Positions 62,222 to 64,000 of a stretch of DNA of 64,000 nucleotides are shown piece after piece; within the stretch, counting starts at the first letter, position 1, and each line of letters begins with the position of its first letter. The stretch spans positions 1-64,000 of the forward strand of contig JARGOP010000009.1 in NCBI GenBank assembly GCA_029233965.1, written 5' to 3'. The notes under the pieces were generated by a model. That model was not told the origin of the DNA. It made no database searches and worked only from the letters and a program-made list of their open reading frames with translations. This DNA comes from Verrucomicrobiales bacterium. GTDB lineage: Bacteria > Verrucomicrobiota > Verrucomicrobiia > Verrucomicrobiales > DEV007. The position numbers were made by a program, and so were the translations under genes.

Positions 62222-63220
62222 TTGGACCTTTCGTTTCAGCCCGTCATCTCCCGAATCGCAGCGGCGAAGCGGGTTCTGATCTTGAGCCACGACCGGCCTG
62301 ATGGCGATGCGATTGGTTCAGCCGTCGGCCTGGGGCTGATCCTTGAGGCCGCAGGCAAAGAGATCCAGGTCGTGAACCATGATCCTGTCCCGGAAGCGCT
62401 TCGATTTCTTCCCCGGGTATCCCGGATCGATTCGGGCGATGCAATCCGTCCGTCCGATTTGGTCATCGCGCTTGATTCAGCAGGACGGGATCGGATCAGC
62501 GCTTCGGTTTGGGATCGCATTGCTGATGAGCTTGATGTCATCAATATTGATCATCATGTCAGTAATTCGGGATATGGCGTCATTAATTACGTGGATCCGC
62601 GCTCGCCCGCGACTGGGCAACTCATCTCCCAACTGGCGATGGAGGCAGGATGGGAGATTTCTCAGGATGCCGCCACTCATCTCTATGCCGCTATTTCGAC
62701 CGACACGGGGAGCTTTCGTTATCCATCGACTTCCTCTGACACGATGCGCATTATCGCTCATTTGATTGATCTCGGGGTGGATGTGGGCCGCATCAACCAG
62801 GAGCTCTACGAGAGTTACCCGATGCGGCGGGTCGAGGTGCTTTCGTATCTGTTGAAAGACCTTCGTTTGGATTGTGAAAATCGTTGCGCCAGTGTGCTGT
62901 TACCCTACAGGATAACTGAGAAGCTGGGGCTCGGTCCGGGCGATACGGAAGGGGTAATCGATGTGATCAGGTCGATCGACTCTGTCATCGTCGCTGTCTT
63001 CTTTGAAGAGTTTGCCGATGGTCGCATCCGTGTCAGTTCGAGGTCGAAATCTGTCGAGGTGAGCGTCGGGAGTATCTGCGAATTTTTCGGAGGGGGCGGG
63101 CACACTCTCGCTGCCGGAGCTCGATTGCCGGGCCCGTTGAGCGAAGCGGCAGATCGATTTATCAATCGAGTTTGTCACGCAATTCGGGAGAATGTTGATT
63201 GCCAAGCAACGGCAACCTGA
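62222..63220 (+). CDS. DHH/DHHA1 phosphoesterase (NrnA-like)
   Basis: A 332-residue phosphoesterase. The N-terminal DHH domain has LILSHDRPDGDAIGSAVGLG, VIALDSAGRDR and INIDHHVSNSGYG, giving the metal-binding Asp/His set. The DHHA1 domain ends with CEFFGGGGHTLAAGARLPG. NrnA proteins degrade short RNAs (nanoRNAs) and pAp; this fits its place after rbfA. The start is TTG: an in-frame stop lies 21 bases upstream, no ATG lies near, and residues from DLSFQPVISRIAAAKRVLI match the family's beginning. Confidence 0.93.
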   Translation: MDLSFQPVISRIAAAKRVLILSHDRPDGDAIGSAVGLGLILEAAGKEIQVVNHDPVPEALRFLPRVSRIDSGDAIRPSDLVIALDSAGRDRISASVWDRIADELDVINIDHHVSNSGYGVINYVDPRSPATGQLISQLAMEAGWEISQDAATHLYAAISTDTGSFRYPSTSSDTMRIIAHLIDLGVDVGRINQELYESYPMRRVEVLSYLLKDLRLDCENRCASVLLPYRITEKLGLGPGDTEGVIDVIRSIDSVIVAVFFEEFADGRIRVSSRSKSVEVSVGSICEFFGGGGHTLAAGARLPGPLSEAADRFINRVCHAIRENVDCQATAT

Positions 63221-63234
63221 ATTACAGTACAGGT

Positions 63235-63753
63235 ATGTGGAAATCGTCTGCAATTATTGTAACTCTGATTTTCCTGCATTTTGCTGCCACTGGAGAGGAA
63301 CTTGTCTCTCAATCTTTTTTTAAGTCTATTTCCGGTCACTGGCTTGGAGCCGGTCAGTTGGTGAATGCGGAGGGCGAAGTCACCGGGATTCAGGAGGACT
63401 GGACCGGATCCTTTCTTGATGACGCATCATTTGAAATGAAGGGAACCCGGCTCTGGGGGGGTGAGCAGCAGGAATTTTATTGGCGGTTCACCCACAACGA
63501 TTCGCTCGATCTTTTTGAGTGTGAGTATTGGCATACGGGAATTCAAGAGCCTGTCAGATTTGAGGTATCACTCACTGAGACTTCCGTTGAGATGAGGCGT
63601 CCTTTCGGTGAACCGGGTGGTGAGTTGAAGATTTCCAATACCCTGGTCGGAGATAAGATAGATGGAAAGATCTCACTGACGCAGGGAAATGGAACTGAAG
63701 TGCTTTCGGGGAAGGTTGAGCATTCGAAAGCGGAGGGGGGAGTGAATGAATAA
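63235..63753 (+). CDS. Small secreted protein with DUF1579-like features
   Basis: A 172-residue protein. The start at MWKSSAIIVTLIFLHFAATGE gives a signal peptide; a possible AGG lies close upstream. The body is beta-rich: FKSISGHWLGAGQLVNAEGEV, DWTGSFLDDASFEMKGTRLW, YWRFTHNDSLDLFECEYWHTG, RFEVSLTETSVEMRRPFGEP, which looks like a lipocalin-type barrel. The function is unknown. It lies 14 bases after the DHH gene and overlaps the following gene by 8 bases. Confidence 0.72.
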   Translation: MWKSSAIIVTLIFLHFAATGEELVSQSFFKSISGHWLGAGQLVNAEGEVTGIQEDWTGSFLDDASFEMKGTRLWGGEQQEFYWRFTHNDSLDLFECEYWHTGIQEPVRFEVSLTETSVEMRRPFGEPGGELKISNTLVGDKIDGKISLTQGNGTEVLSGKVEHSKAEGGVNE

Positions 63754-64000
63754 ACAGCCTGCCTCCATGATCGCTAGTCTGCTTATCCCGTTAGCGGTCT
63801 TATTGATCGGAGTTTCGATCTCCGCGACGATTGCGGTGAAGAAGATCCTGCCACTGCTCACTGAAGTTGAACGGGGACTGCTTCCTCCGGGCTTTGAGGT
63901 GAAACTTCCCATGAGGGGGAATCTACGCTGTGGCTCCACATGAAAGGACGGCTCGGAAATGAGCTCTATCATGGCAGCGGTGAGCTTCCTCCCGGCGGAA
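63746..64000 (+). pseudogene. Membrane-anchored protein gene with a one-base slip, cut by the window end
   Basis: The ATG lies inside the previous gene's end (8-base overlap). The product starts with a membrane helix (MIASLLIPLAVLLIGVSISATIA) and continues LLPPGFEVKLPMRG. A G5 run at 63915-63919 then throws the frame into a stop at 63941. One more G would give PMRGESTLWLHMKGRLGN and ELYHGSGELPPGG, reading open to position 64000. I take the continued frame as the real protein. Whether the slip is real or a sequence error cannot be seen, and the family is unknown. Confidence 0.55.

Noticed and set aside
1-64000. CRISPR array, prophage, integron or insertion sequence
   Set aside because: No spaced direct repeats, no cas, integrase or transposase genes, and no terminal inverted repeats seen.

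Overview
The window looks like a chromosomal segment of a Verrucomicrobiota (PVC superphylum) bacterium with a moderately GC-rich genome. The pointers are a PVC-type membrane-bound dehydrogenase/cytochrome fusion with a DUF1080 domain, a planctomycete-style cytochrome joined to an SUMF1/FGE-like domain, two CxAxR sulfatases, a sialate O-acetylesterase, DUF3500 and DUF2853 proteins, and a TamA/TamB pair that implies an outer membrane. I see no prophage, insertion sequence, CRISPR array or rRNA. No stretch longer than about 300 bases lacks a gene or gene remnant.

Layout. 50-15272 (minus strand): tamB-tamA, the large PVC dehydrogenase, yebC, a REPIN-like palindrome, a ceramidase-like protein with a LamG tail, and a sulfatase. 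15526-19635: a broken alpha/beta hydrolase gene on plus, an FAD-dependent dehydrogenase with thiG on minus, and a broken mscL. 19705-26961 (minus): small cytochrome c, DUF3500, class I fumarase, zinc alcohol dehydrogenase, acetylesterase and an Nramp-like carrier, in transcription order. 27173-34340: an FdhF/YdeP molybdo-oxidoreductase, DUF2853 (minus), a second sulfatase, and a membrane histidine kinase translationally coupled to a receiver-pseudokinase. 34403-39323 (minus): FGE-like/cytochrome protein, apbE, nusB, ftsY and an LsrF-type aldolase. 39487-42556 (plus): an uncharacterised membrane protein coupled by ATGA overlaps to a LolD-like ATPase and an FtsX-like permease. 42571-47366 (minus): VanX-type dipeptidase, cca, SGNH hydrolase, floA and a small membrane protein. 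47497-55690: DUF3597 (plus), yaaA with two secreted proteins, dusB, a radical SAM protein, a second aldolase, and a repeat protein overlapping a secreted nuclease. 55798-64000: mgtE, tRNA-Lys and a HAD phosphatase, then the plus-strand nusA-infB-rbfA-DHH phosphoesterase operon running off the end.

Much of the accessory content fits a heterotroph that degrades sulfated and acetylated polymers in the periplasm, with several extracytoplasmic c-type cytochromes. The housekeeping genes (ftsY, nusB, nusA, infB, rbfA, cca, dusB) are intact.

Three genes carry a one-base slip in a homopolymer (15825-15835, 19616-19620, 63915-63919), and two of them also have an in-frame stop. They are either real decay or local sequence errors. 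Many start codons follow a pyrimidine-rich, Shine-Dalgarno-free leader. The best candidate for an undescribed system is the coupled three-gene ABC cassette at 39487-42556. The kinase/receiver-pseudokinase pair and the repeat-protein/nuclease pair come next.
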